Origin: Ascarosepion bandense
Taxonomy: Eukaryota > Mollusca > Cephalopoda > Sepiida > Sepiidae
Direction of reading: 5' to 3'
Assembly (NCBI GenBank): GCA_037127315.1
Contig: JBBBDQ010000420.1
Span: 665,001-729,000, forward strand
Length of the DNA stretch: 64,000 nucleotides
This document shows, one piece after another, positions 12,195 to 23,908 of this stretch. A model generated the notes under the pieces. The model worked only from the letters and a program-made list of their open reading frames with translations, made no database searches and was not told the DNA's origin. Made by a program: the position numbers and the translations under genes. The stretch's first letter is position 1; each line of letters starts with the position of its first letter.

Positions 12195-12397
12195 AATAAA
12201 TCCAGAAAAAAGATTTCGTAAATAATCCCAGTGGATCCTAGTAATATTAGATTGAATATTAAAACTGATGCAACAGAGAGCTCGATATATATTTGCTCTG
12301 TAAATTAAATTTACATCAAGCTCTCTGTTGGATCACTTTTAATATTCAATGTAATATTACTAGGATCCATTGGGATTATTTACGAAATCTTTTTTCT

Positions 12398-12447
<50 letters not shown>

Positions 12448-12663
12448 AATAAATCCAGAGAAAAGATTTCCTAAATAATCCCAGTGGATCCTAGTAATAT
12501 TAGATTGAATATTAAAACTGATGCAACAGAGAGCTCGATATATATTTGCTCTGTAAATTAAATTTACATCAAGCTCTCTGTTGGATCACTTTTAATATTC
12601 AATGTAATATTACTAGGATCCATTGGGATTATTTACGAAATCTTTTTTCTTGATTTATTACCG
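11941..12663. mobile_element. Palindromic element in three tandem copies
   Basis: Copies begin at about 11,941, 12,195 and 12,448, a period of 253-254 bp, separated by (TA)n. Each is an inverted repeat: the left arm has CCCAGTGGATCCTAGTAAT and the right arm ATTACTAGGATCCATTGGG, with CAACAGAGAGCT/AGCTCTCTGTTG near the centre. The third copy is the most complete, with matching outer ends CGGTAATAAATCC and GATTTATTACCG. The arms span about 100 bp, so single strands could fold into a long hairpin. A related half-element lies at 22,965-23,050. Confidence 0.9.
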
Positions 12664-12688
12664 ATATATATATATATATATATATATA
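12664..12688. repeat. (TA)n microsatellite
   Basis: Short TA run after the third palindromic copy, as after the other two. Confidence 0.95.
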
Positions 12689-12839
12689 AATTCATAAAAA
12701 ACAACTAACAAGGTACAGAAGCAATTTTTTTAATTTAATTTCCCTTGTAAAAATTAAATAATTCATAATTTTCTTTTTTACTGGGCATAAATTATGTAGT
12801 AAGTGTCTAGATGCTTTGTATGCACCAGTGATGATATTT

Positions 12840-12955
12840 GTTTTTACTTTTAACTGAATGTATATGTTGTTTTATGTAGAGTTATTGTTTTATCTAGAGT
12901 TATAGGACTACTTTATTTTTCAAACACGGTCAGCACATTGTGGCCGTGTTCATAG
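12840..12955. repeat. Dispersed repeat, first copy
   Basis: This block matches 16,015-16,130 over about 110 bp, including the shared CAAACACGGTCAGC motif. Here the motif is followed by a GGCCGTGTT that can pair with it as a small hairpin. The class is unknown and no coding capacity is seen. Confidence 0.6.
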
Positions 12956-13239
12956 TTGATGATATTGCCTGTAGTATCAGGTATGTACACAGCCGGGACA
13001 CAGGTACTAAAAGACACAGAGCGAAAAATTAATGAAAACAATTAATAGAAAAATTCTTTGTGATTGATGCAATAGAAAAGCATCAAGGATGGAATTTTAA
13101 ACGGCCAGCAACTTTGAAAGAAGCCTTACTCACAGATTAGAGGGATCTGAATAGCTTTAAAAGCGTTTAACTGGATAATATTAAACCCATATCTCATCAT
13201 TAACCCGAACTCCATCAAAGTCTTCTTAGCCAGGAATAA

Positions 13240-13790
13240 CATTCGTCTTCTTATATACGCCGTATCTCTTCAGGAGATAAACGATCATGACCCGCCACAT
13301 CTTTCTGTCGCTTATATCTCTTAATATATTTTGTCTTGATATTTCTCACAAAGCTTGCTCTGTCAACTCATCAACTATGTCACGCACTGTTTTACCTTGT
13401 CTCTCTTTCCTTTTTTCCGCCCTGTGAGTAACAGATTCTCCAAGTCTCCCTTTCTCATTACGTGTCCCAAAAGCTCCAAATCTTTGTTCTTGAAGTTAAG
13501 CGTAATTTTCCTTTTCGTTTCCATTCTCTCCCAAACCTCGTTGTTTGGTCTATGGTATCCTCAACATTCTTCTGTGGAGCCGTATTTTTGTTGGTTCGAG
13601 TCTTTCCTGCATCTTTGTGGAAATTGTCCAGCATTCTCTGCTATATAGAAGAACAGATATCACATAACAGACCAGTAGTCTTTTTCTTTTCCTACGCAAT
13701 TTTTCTCTCTCTCAATATTGTGGAATGCGTCTCTCAATTTGGACGTTGTCTTTGCAGAAAATACTGTTTCGAAGGGTTTTAAATACTTTC
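13240..13790 (-). pseudogene. LINE-B reverse transcriptase C-terminal relic
   Basis: On the minus strand, translated pieces show the ECWTIS...RRMLRIPW pattern and then a basic GAFGTRNEKGR-like remnant. This is the C-terminal segment typical of a large class of animal non-LTR retrotransposons, also seen here at 19.9, 58.2 and 61.0 kb. The frame is broken by stops and shifts. The 3' end shows a decayed form of the family terminus GTAGGCGATCATG (complement). Confidence 0.7.
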
Positions 13791-14936
13791 GAAGAGCCGA
13801 TTGCTTTCAGAAAACGTGTTCACACATAAGAAAAAAATGACGCTGCTTTCCCGAAAGTAACTGCAAAATACACTGGATGACATCAAAAACAGTTTTGCCG
13901 GCGTTCTGATGTAGAATTTGCATTCATCGCACGGCTTAGACAAATTGAGAAAAGTAAAAGCTCTCGTTGATCAGGGAAACGAACATGTGTTTAGTGTGCC
14001 ACAAGAGCTTGTATTTGGCTTATCGTAGGCAACTGCGGTAGTCGCGGGTATGTCGGTGAATGGGGGAAAATTGTGCAGTGACGTATGGATAGAGAGTGTG
14101 CAAGAAACAGCTCAAAAGAGATTACACGATAAAAAGCAGTTTGTCAAGATCAAAACGCCTAAATAGCTGAAGCAAGACAAATCGACTCGTAGTAAAACAA
14201 TATTCTGGACGATGTTTCTTTTTTTGTTTACTCTCCTTTGTTTTAAATCGACAAACTAATTTAGTTTTGTTTACAGTTTGACTATCGGCCGAATATCGAT
14301 TTTCCTGAAGATTAAAAACAAGTAAAAACAAAATGGCGTATTATGCCGTTATGGCGGGGAAGAAGATGCCCCGTTGGTAAGAGTGAAAGCAGCCAACATG
14401 AAAAATGAGTAATAAGCAAGTGTTTCCATCAGGGAATTTAGCAGATGAAAGGTAGAACAATAGATTTTTGAAGAGAACGTTATCCCAGCGGTGGTCTGTA
14501 TTAGCAATAGAATTAAAAAAAGAAAAAACAAATATTAAAGCGATAAAAAGAAGAATAACATACGTATTTAGCCGAGTTTCATCAGGGAATTTGGGAAAAC
14601 AGCGAATTGTCATTCGATTGTAGACTCTCAGTTGCTCTTGTACACAGGGTCGACAAAAGGTAAAACGGAACTAATGTGTTAACAGAATTCTCCCAACAAC
14701 GACAATCGCAGTTTGATCAAAGTCTAAAATTTCGTATGTTTTTCCTTCAAACTCACATATCTTTCTTTTCACCAAGGGAACCGGATTCAATCTAATGTTA
14801 TTCCAAATTCTCTATTCAAGCTCATTGCTACGAATCTATCGTTCTATTATAGACTTTTTTACATCTATCAACCGAGCAATGTGGCTCAGTATCTTACAGC
14901 AAAAAGACTGACCCCGCCACCAGCTAAAAGAATAGT
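13791..14936. other. Unassigned sequence
   Basis: No known element is recognised. Two copies of CATCAGGGAATTT lie near 14,430 and 14,580. The minus-strand ORFs at 14,122-14,613 have no identifiable domain. Confidence 0.4.
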
Positions 14937-15061
14937 GGACATGGAAGTCAATGCCTAGGGGGACAGTCTGTTTTATACTAAACGAAATCCTCAGAGATAG
15001 CGTGACGATTACGGTCAAGGAATGAAACAGACAGTCGCTCTTGGTATTGATTTCAATGTCT
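14937..15061. repeat. Small inverted repeat
   Basis: Arms of about 37 bp (14,937-14,973 and 15,024-15,061) are imperfect reverse complements. This explains why short ORFs on opposite strands both encode a KQTV-LGIDF string. Confidence 0.7.
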
Positions 15062-15107
15062 ACGTTTATATTTACATACGCCTACACATAAGTATACTTA
15101 TTTACAT

Positions 15108-15177
<70 letters not shown>
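15108..15177. repeat. (CA)n(TA)n microsatellite
   Basis: CA run passing into a TA run; the ORF across it is an artefact. Confidence 0.97.
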
Positions 15178-15179
<2 letters not shown>

Positions 15180-15508
15180 GAAAAAATCGCAAGATCGCCA
15201 AGACCTACCGCGGTTTCGCACAACGGCTTTTTTTTGCTCTGCGTAACTGCCTTTTTGTTAACACTTTTTGGTTAGTTTAGTATCGAGCACTTTTCTTTCC
15301 TGGTGGTTCGTTCCGTTCGAGGGTTTTTTTTCTTTACTGTGAAGAACCGTATATATTGTTGGTCCTACGCAGTTTTCTTTTTTTTCCCCTCTTTTTCCAA
15401 AGCTCTATAGCCGAGGACAATAACGGAGTTAGATTCTGCTGGTTATTCGTGGTCTTTAAAAATTACTTGTGTAACATTTTAAGATTAGAATACGTACAGA
15501 CTCGGTTT

Positions 15509-15512
<4 letters not shown>

Positions 15513-15580
<68 letters not shown>
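15513..15580. repeat. (TA)n(TG)n microsatellite
   Basis: TA run followed by a short GT block and a run of related dinucleotides. Confidence 0.96.
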
Positions 15581-15800
15581 ATACACGCAGGTACATACAT
15601 ATATATATTTATTTATTAGGTATTAATTGAACAGTGCTCAATATAATATAATATAACAGAGCTATTAAGTATATATTAGAAATATGCATATTATCTTATG
15701 TCTCAAGCACGACTTGGAGTTTCATGCACTATTCAATAATTAGGTGCATATTAGGAACTGACCGTTTTTAGATTTGAATATTTTTTTTGTGCTAGCGGTG
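15581..15800. repeat. Dispersed repeat, uninterrupted copy
   Basis: Shares CAGTGCTCAATA-like, GCATATTATC, GAGTTTCATGCACTA and AGGTGCATATTA blocks with a second copy that is split by a LINE-A insertion (16,545-16,640 and 17,455-17,600). It serves as the empty-site comparison. The class is unknown. Confidence 0.7.
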
Positions 15801-16014
15801 TTTGAAGTTGTTATAAATTAAAACTTTATAATTCATAACGATCCCAAACAACGCGAGTAACAAACATTATATAAAATATTTTATAAAATACTTGTGTTCT
15901 TATAAGTTTCTTATTCTCTGAACATAATTTTTTCAAAAAATTAGAACATTGTGTGAATGTTTTTTTATGTCCGAGTGCCTATGGCTATAATTTTAGTTAT
16001 TATCAATAATGATT

Positions 16015-16130
16015 TTAATTTTTATTTTAAACTGAATCTATGAATTGTTTTATGAATGCATCTACATTTATAGGATTATTTTATTACCCAAACACGGTCA
16101 GCGCATTGTTATCAACTGTGAACACGGTCC
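16015..16130. repeat. Dispersed repeat, second copy
   Basis: Matches 12,840-12,955, including CAAACACGGTCAGC. The strand and class are unknown. Confidence 0.6.
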
Positions 16131-16250
16131 ATCAAAAAAAAAAAGAAACATGGAGAAATATTCTGATATTTTCTTCTCAGGTATCGTCTCTATTAGCGGC
16201 TCAGACAAAGGAATCATCCTAATTCCGACTGTGTTCGTTACGTCCATTTT

Positions 16251-16252
<2 letters not shown>

Positions 16253-16298
<46 letters not shown>
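16253..16298. repeat. (TA)n microsatellite
   Basis: Pure TA run preceding a SINE-2 copy. Confidence 0.96.
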
Positions 16299-16299
<1 letters not shown>

Positions 16300-16309
16300 C
16301 CAAAGTTTT

Positions 16310-16495
16310 TCGCTAATGAATTAGAGCACTCTGGCTATTGGGCGTGTATAATGACAATATACATGCTAAAAGTTTGCCTCCTTCTACCGAGCGCCCATAG
16401 ACCAGGAGTTGAATCGCCGACTGACGCCAATTCAGTCGGGTTCCAATCCTGGGTTAAAAGCAATCGGAGTCTAACCGTACAGATGGGCTGTGATA
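16310..16495 (+). mobile_element. SINE-2 (tRNA-derived) copy
   Basis: The head has CCCATAGACCAGGAG (A-box position) and TCGGGTTCCAATCCTGG (B-box position), followed by the conserved GCAATCGGAGTCTAACCGTAC block. Copies at 36.3 kb (minus) and 59.5 kb (plus) align across this region. The copy ends in TA-rich sequence, as SINE-2 copies do here. Confidence 0.8.
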
Positions 16496-16649
16496 TATAT
16501 ATATGTGTGTGTGTGTAAGTGTGTGTGTGTGTGTGTGTGTGTGAATTATTAAATATACATATAGATATACAGACATATATAAAACTATTATTCAGGTATT
16601 AATAAAACAGTGACCAGTGTAGTAAGAACAGAGATTTTTTTAAAATATT

Positions 16650-17455
16650 TCACCCCGAGCAAGGCAGAAATGCCACTGATGAGCTGGGAGCTACATAACT
16701 GTAAAATGATTAATTAGAAAAGAGTGAGGAGTACAAACTAGTTGGAAAGGAGCAATAGAAAGCTGAGAATGCAGGTGCGATGACAGATGCATAGGTGGAG
16801 AGAAAGGGAAGGATATACGGGGCTGGGGAGAGAGCTAGAGTACAGTGGTTAATAGATGAGTATTGACATTGCATTTAAATTTCTGGAGGTTGTAGCCGTC
16901 AGGAAAGCAAGAATATGGGAGTGAGTTCCACAGGCGGGAAGTGTGAGAGAAGAAGCTGAAGGAGTAGAATTGTCGTCTGCATTTGACTAACCTGACTGTG
17001 AATGGGTGGGACCCAGTTGCCAGTCTGGTTGCACGAGTAAACACCAGTTGAGAAGGCACCAGTGACTTAAGTTCGTCCGAGCAGAAGCCATGAAAGTATT
17101 TATAGAACAGACAAAGGGAGGCCACATTTCGACGGTGGGGAAGTGACTGCAGTCGAGCCGCCAGATCAGTACCTATCACATTACAGACTCTCCTTTGGAG
17201 CCTGTAGAGAACACTGAAGAGAACGGCAGGGGTGCCTGACCATAAATGGCAGCAGTACTCCATGCACGGACGGATGGTTGACTTGTATATATGTAGGATA
17301 GATTCAGGCGGAAAAAACATCCTGGATCGGCATAGTGACCCAACCTTCTTAGCAGTAGATTTAGCTATGGAATCAATATAGTGGTTCCATTTGAGGTCTG
17401 AGGAGAGGGTAAGGCCGAGAAGGCGTAGTGTGTTGCTCTCAGGGAGAATCGCTTA
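16650..17455 (-). mobile_element. LINE-A 3' fragment with RT C-terminal ORF, nested in a repeat
   Basis: The minus-strand ORF at 16,835-17,320 (161 residues) carries the family C-terminal signature: ILHIYKSTIRPCMEYC at about residues 9-24, LQRRVCNVIGTDL near 41-53, and RRNVASLCLFYKYFHG near 63-78, ending in a natural stop. A 3'UTR of about 185 bp follows, ending with the tail TTGCTCGGGGTGAAATATT (complement read). The copy is 5'-truncated near 17,455 inside the upstream RT region. It splits the dispersed repeat seen intact at 15,581-15,800. Confidence 0.85.
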
Positions 17456-17811
17456 ATCATATATTAATAAATATACATATTATCCTACGTCGATGGCACG
17501 ACTCCAAGTTTCATGTACTACGCAATCATCAGGTGCATATTACAAACTGATTATTTTAGAGATTTGAATTTAAGTTCACTTGATGTTTGTGAAAGTTAAA
17601 TTTTACGATATTGAGGTATAATTTCTTAGTTTATGATAAGTATAATATAAGTACACAAAAACTGCATGAAGAGAAAATATTAAAAAAAGAAAAAAGCAAG
17701 AAAATGATAAAAAAGAAACAAACGTATAGGGGAATCTGTGTTAATCTGTGTTTTTTTTCTATGGCAGCATGTGGTCATTAATTCCCTTTTTTGTTTTTTG
17801 TTGTTGATGGC

Positions 17812-17814
<3 letters not shown>

Positions 17815-17850
<36 letters not shown>

Positions 17851-17868
17851 GAACAGACTAGGCAAGGC

Positions 17869-17924
<56 letters not shown>

Positions 17925-17947
17925 GAACAGACTAGGCAAGGCTAGAT

Positions 17948-17984
<37 letters not shown>

Positions 17985-18003
17985 GAACAGACTAGGCAAG
18001 GCC

Positions 18004-18046
<43 letters not shown>

Positions 18047-18067
18047 GAACAGACTAGGCAAGGCTAG

Positions 18068-18114
<47 letters not shown>

Positions 18115-18132
18115 GAACAGACTAGGCAAGGC

Positions 18133-18172
<40 letters not shown>

Positions 18173-18195
18173 GAACAGACTAGGCAAGGCTAGAT

Positions 18196-18248
<53 letters not shown>

Positions 18249-18269
18249 GAACAGACTAGGCAAGGCTAG

Positions 18270-18320
<51 letters not shown>

Positions 18321-18339
18321 GAACAGACTCTGTCAAGGC

Positions 18340-18395
<56 letters not shown>

Positions 18396-18416
18396 GAACA
18401 GACTAGGCAAGGCTAG

Positions 18417-18467
<51 letters not shown>

Positions 18468-18485
18468 GAACAGACTAGGCAAGGC

Positions 18486-18529
<44 letters not shown>

Positions 18530-18550
18530 GAACAGACTAGGCAAGGCTAG

Positions 18551-18597
<47 letters not shown>

Positions 18598-18616
18598 GAA
18601 CAGACTCTGTCAAGGC

Positions 18617-18668
<52 letters not shown>

Positions 18669-18688
18669 GAACAGACTAGCAAGGCTAG

Positions 18689-18747
<59 letters not shown>

Positions 18748-18950
18748 GAACAGACTAGGCAAGGCTAGATAGATAGATAGATAGATAAACTGATTAGGCT
18801 AGCTAGCTAGCTAGATATGAACAGACTCGTATAGATAGACATGAACAGACTCGTATAGATAGATATGAACAGACTCGTAGAGATAGATATGAACAGACTC
18901 GTATAGATAGATATGAACAGACTAGGCGAACTAGCTAGATAGATAGATCT
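17815..18950. repeat. (GATA)n composite minisatellite
   Basis: At least 14 cycles alternate a GATA tract of variable length (about 30-55 bp) with a fixed ATGAACAGACTAGGCAAGGC spacer. From 18,790 the GATA blocks shrink and the spacer varies (ATGAACAGACTCGTATAG). Two cycles carry a CTCTGTCAAGG variant of the spacer at about 18,325 and 18,605, some 280 bp apart, hinting at a multi-unit duplication. Confidence 0.95.
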
Positions 18951-19335
18951 AGTGCACTCGTGTGCTTTTCAATTTGTCATTTTTTTTTAATGATTCGCTA
19001 TAAGGTACACCTAGTAACACGGGTCCTGAATAGAACAGAGTGCGCTAATTCACAGCAGCCAAAGAGATGCAGTCCCTGCTAATAAGCCTTTCAAAACTTA
19101 TAAACTATAATACTCTTAGAAAAATCGCGTATTTTTGGACACCGCTTATCAGAACTTTTTATCGCGTTCGGATTCTTAGCTCAGACAGCCTCTTTTTGCC
19201 GTATGCTCACGCGGTGAGTAAGTCCTGAATTGTGAAAGACAAATCTCATTTCTCCTCTGCTAGCTCTTTCACATTTTAGTCACATCTTTGAAGTAATATG
19301 AATGAGGAGTTGAACGTTTAGTTTTTATATTTACC
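18951..19335. other. Unassigned sequence
   Basis: No gene or element is recognised between the minisatellite and the SINE-1 copy. Confidence 0.4.
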
Positions 19336-19339
19336 ACAG

Positions 19340-19635
19340 TTCAATTGGTTAAATGTCTTACGTTATACATACTTGGGCGATCATGTCTCTTTCGATCCAT
19401 GACTAGCTATGCAGAAGATTTTCATCCAGTAGGTTGCCATTTCTCTCTGTGGTAGACTGGTTGCTAACCAAGGCTATTTTTTTTTTTTTGCTATTTAACC
19501 TATATCTGGAGAGAAAGGAGATAGATTAATATGTTTCCCAATACTTACGGTATTTGCGGAAAAGTGAATGCAACCAAAATTCGAACTCGGCTCTCTGATT
19601 TCTTACTTTAAGAAATCCATTACACCACAGTCATT
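19340..19635 (-). mobile_element. SINE-1 copy
   Basis: Minus-strand copy with the body blocks (TACTTGGGCGATCATGTCTC, AGTAGGTTGCCATTT, GTAGACTGGTTGC in plus orientation) and a head with AATTCGAACTCGGCT (B-box complement). No 5S segment is attached. Confidence 0.8.
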
Positions 19636-19914
19636 ACTACAGTTAGTAAAAAAAAAATGAAAGTTTTCTTTTAGTTTTTAATATTCAAATAAAAAATCTT
19701 CGTTTGAGAGACTGTTATTCAACAGGCACATCAAACTGAATGTAAACTAATTTGAAAATCTCTATATTTCTGAGATGAGTTATTGTAGCTCCCCCACCAC
19801 TCGGATGATCCTACGCCATTAAGGCCGATTTGCAGCAACGTTTATTCAGTTATCAAGGTCGACGTTGGCCTATATCAAGCATGCGTCATAGATAAATTAA
19901 AATACATTTATAAA

Positions 19915-20800
19915 CTTCTTCTATGTGCCATGTCCGTAGGCGATCATGGCTTTCCATGTCTCTCTATTCCTGGTGGCTCTTAGTACGCTTTCTCCCGTTA
20001 CACCACACAACCCTGGTTCCGTCATCCACCTGATCAGGCCCTTCAAATATATTATCCGCTGCTTTCTCCTGTCTCTTTTTCTCTCATTCTGGCCTGTTAG
20101 TATTAGGTTCTCTAAACCCTCCTTCCTCATTGCATGTCCCAGGAACTTTAGCTGTCTCTTTCTGATGTTCAGTATTAATTTCCTTTTCATTTCCATCCTT
20201 TCCAAAACTTCATAATTGCTCACATGCTCGATCCATGATACCCACAGCATCCTTTTCTTCATCTTTGCTAATTTGGTCCAGCATTCATTGCCATATTGAA
20301 GAACTGACATCACATAGCAATCCAGTACTCTTTTCTTTGTTTCTAGCGAAATTTTCTTTCTCTTAATACTCTACTCAACTTCTGAAACGCGTCCTTCGCC
20401 ATACCAATTAGCCTTCGGATCTCTGTGTCGCACTTTCCGTCTTCTGTTAGAACACTTCCCAGGTATTTAAATTCTTGTACCTGCTTGATTTTAGTATCCC
20501 CTACCTGCATTTGGCATTTTGGGCTGCTCTTTTTGCTGATGATCATGCATTCAGTTTGCTTGCAGTTTATTTGTAGTTTTTTTTGTCTCTCTTCAGTTAC
20601 CTTCTGTAGGAGGGTCTTGTAGTTTTATTTCCGTGTCTACTATCAGCACTGTATTATCTTATGTTGTTCAAAATGTGGCCTTCGATGATAAATCCTGGCA
20701 GAACATCTAGGTTCCTCAGAATTGTCTCGCTGTGCAAGTTGAATAGATCCGGTGAAAAGACACATCATTGTCTTACGCCCGTTTCTATCTTTGTATATCT
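19915..20800 (-). mobile_element. LINE-B RT and C-terminal fragment
   Basis: Three broken minus-strand segments run in order. The RT palm is at about 20,700-20,800 (a GVRQ-CVFSPDLFN-like motif). Next is a FKYLGSVLTEDGK segment with EIRRLIGMAKDAFQKLSRV (20,343-20,546). The C-terminal segment is at 19,921-20,313, with ECWT, ERMEMKRKLILNIRKRQ and KFLGHAMRKEGLENL. The order and motifs match the RT plus C-terminal region of an animal non-LTR retrotransposon. Frameshifts separate the pieces and the endonuclease and 5' part are absent. The 3' end reads ACATGGCACATAGAAG (minus), typical for LINE-B. Confidence 0.85.
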
Positions 20801-21265
20801 GCCGAATTTATAAACTACTTGGCAAGAATATCGCACGATGTATTTTCACCAGTTTTATATGTTTTATTAATTTTCTCTCATAGTTTGTTGTTCTTTTCCC
20901 ATACAAATGAATATTCAGTTTTCTCTTCCATCATTTCCTTGTTTTCATTAATAAGATTTTCCCTTTCTCTTAAAAAAAAAGATATATATTTCTTGGAAGT
21001 TAAACATTTGTTGATATTTGTAGATCGCTTCAAGCCTTTTTTGATTGGGAGATGTTCAACTCTAGGGAATAACTTCTAGAAGATACGCATTCTTAAATAA
21101 TTTTCTAAGTTGTAAACAAATAAACGTACAGGAGTGCTAGAATTGTTTTTTTCTTTTTCTAGGTATCAATGTTTTGGTTCGGCTAAAATAACACAACGTT
21201 TAATATAATTAGACATAAAGGTAGTAAATTTAATAGCTTTAAATTTAATGTTTGTTTAATAATTT
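20801..21265. other. Unassigned sequence
   Basis: May include more decayed LINE-B RT sequence directly after 20,800, but no motif is secure. The rest is unassigned. Confidence 0.35.
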
Positions 21266-21267
21266 CA

Positions 21268-21440
21268 CACCCAAGCAAGTCAATAAACGGATGCATTGGA
21301 TCTCTGAAATTGAAAGAAACTAATAAAACAATAAAAGAAATAGTCTAATAGAAGACAGATGGCGACATTTGGTTGTACATTCAAATTTTTGAAGATCTTA
21401 GTTAACAAGAAAACAATAAATCAGAACAAGAAGCTATTAG
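21268..21440 (-). pseudogene. Decayed LINE-A 3' end
   Basis: A weak match to the LINE-A tail (TTTCACACCCAAGCAAGTC) and to the 3'UTR/C-terminus order, including a TTCAAATTTTTGAAGATC counterpart of the family's C-terminal codons. Divergence is high. Confidence 0.4.
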
Positions 21441-21504
21441 CATAATCTACGGTTATAACTGGCAATTGCAGCAGTAAAATTATGAGATCTAACAGCCGAT
21501 CTAG

Positions 21505-21770
21505 TTAGTCAGTAAAGTGCCATAGGTAATACACGCTTGGGTGATCATGTCTCGAAAGAGACATGACTGTCTACGTAGAAGATTTTCCCGCATAAAGCTG
21601 CTATTAATTTCTGCGGTAAACTAGTTGCCAACCAAAATTATAGAACCCAATCTTTTCTCGTATTCAACTCATAGCTAGATTGAGAATAAACAAAATATTA
21701 CCTCTGCTGAAGTTATTTGTGCGTCAGTGAATGCAACGAATTCAACTCGAATTAAGGCTGTTGAAAAATA
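21505..21770 (-). mobile_element. SINE-1 copy
   Basis: Minus-strand body with GGTGATCATGTCTCGAAAGA and related blocks, ending in a degenerate head near 21,760. Confidence 0.75.
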
Positions 21771-21949
21771 AGTGACGGCGACATACCAGGCTAAGGCTGA
21801 TGATGTTGCGCATTCTTCTTTAAATTTGCTAAAGAATCTCTAGAGATAAACACAGAAACTCAAGATCAGATGCTGCAGCAATATTTTAATTCTACAAGAA
21901 ACACTGAAAGAAAGATATATTAATTTGATTGGTAATTCAAGTAATTCAA

Positions 21950-22265
21950 GCAGATGTGCGTTGTCGTGCAGTGGATATCTGGTCGAAACAAGAAAGTGGG
22001 GAGCCGAGTTCGAATTCCAATTGAATTTCTTGCATTCGCTTACACACAAATAGCCTTGAGAAAGGTATTAATCCGTTTTTTTCCTTCAATTGTGGGTTAA
22101 ATAACAGGACAGATTTGGTTCTATAGTCTTGTCTGTCAACCAGTCTACCGCAGAACGTAATGGCAACCTACTGCGTGATAATCTTCTGCCCAGTCAGTCA
22201 TGTCTCGAAAGAGATATGATCGTCTATGCGAGTATCACGTATGGCACTTAACTGACTGTTACATA
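21950..22265 (+). mobile_element. SINE-1 copy
   Basis: Plus-strand copy with a well-kept head (GCAGATGTGCGTTGTCGTGC start, GAGTTCGAATTCCAATTG B-box region) and full body to ATCACGTATGGCACTTAAC. It lies head-to-head with the minus copy at 21,505-21,770. Confidence 0.85.
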
Positions 22266-22398
22266 ATCTAGCCTATTTCATTCGGATCATTTTTTCTTTT
22301 TGGTTCCATTATTTTGTTATTAGATATCCAACACTGATAATGGTAGATTTCATTTCTACATATTGTTCTGATTATATAAAACATTATATATCGTTATT

Positions 22399-22401
<3 letters not shown>

Positions 22402-22447
<46 letters not shown>
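22402..22447. repeat. (GT)n microsatellite
   Basis: Pure GT run. Confidence 0.97.
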
Positions 22448-22448
<1 letters not shown>

Positions 22449-22587
22449 ATTACTTAAAATCAGCTATAATTTGAAGGAAATAGTTATCAATATCGAACGT
22501 TTATAGATATAGTCTATAAATATATCGGTCTAAAAATCTCACAGAATCGTGAAACTGACAGTCAATATTTAGTGTTTATTACTATGT

Positions 22588-22631
<44 letters not shown>

Positions 22632-22632
22632 C
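22588..22632. repeat. (TA)n microsatellite
   Basis: TA run flanking an unassigned element that begins with a CACATCCGGTGTATGATC sequence. Confidence 0.96.
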
Positions 22633-22964
22633 TTTGAAAATCACATCCGGTGTATGATCATTTCCGCGAAGTATATTCGCTTCGTCAGCGACCGATTTTT
22701 TATTATAGAAAATTTAAAAAGATATTCATTCAAGAAAAGTTCACTTTCAAAGAAATTCAAATACCGGAAGTTCATGTAAAAAGAAGGGAGAAGAAAAGAA
22801 ATAAGAAGGAGCTGTGGGCGGGGAGTTAAAAAAGGGTAGATTATGTTACAAGTTAGGCGTCTAGACGTTGTTACAGAGTGTAGGGAAGAGGGAGGGAAAC
22901 AGAGAGATGGTGAAATGGATTAAAATACTTGGTTCTGTCAACAGATAATAGATAATAATCGAAC

Positions 22965-23048
22965 CCTCCTGCTGGATCAGTTTTAATATTAATAAAATTA
23001 ATATTAACAGGATCCTATTTGGGATTTTATCTACGCGCCACTTTCTCT

Positions 23049-23050
<2 letters not shown>
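22965..23050. mobile_element. Half-copy of the palindromic element family
   Basis: CTGCTGGATCAGTTTTAAT...AGGATCCTATTTGGGATT resembles one arm of the palindromes at 11.9-12.7 kb, and it is followed by (TA)n as they are. It is a diverged relative. Confidence 0.5.
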
Positions 23051-23052
<2 letters not shown>

Positions 23053-23108
<56 letters not shown>

Positions 23109-23112
23109 GTAT
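23053..23112. repeat. (AT)n(GTAT)n microsatellite
   Basis: AT run passing into GTAT tetranucleotides. Confidence 0.96.
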
Positions 23113-23470
23113 AAAATTTAAATTTTACATTTGGGGAATAGCTATTTTATCAGGTTACTGGAACCTGCATTGTTCAACCCCAGTCAAACGTAAAAATAAA
23201 GAAATATTTTAGTGTACCGAAAATAAAGGTTAGTAAAGATAAGAAAGAGGTAAGAAAAGTTGGTTAGAAAAAAGCCGAAAAGAAGAGAGAGGGAGAATAG
23301 TATCACGCTTTTTTAGCAGTGGAGGGAAGCATATCACCCGAGAGGTCTTATGTAACCGACAAGAATAAACCTAAGGTTATTACGTGTCTAAATTTAAATT
23401 CTAACCGGTATAAAAAAATTATTATAAAAACATAACGATTAAAATGGAAGAAAGAGAATAATTAAAACCG

Positions 23471-23908
<438 letters not shown>

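Noticed and set aside
13355..13782. Plus-strand ORFs near 13.4-13.8 kb
   Set aside because: They are antisense to the LINE-B C-terminal relic.
18485..18682. ORF of repeated LSIY
   Set aside because: Translation of (GATA)n; not a gene.
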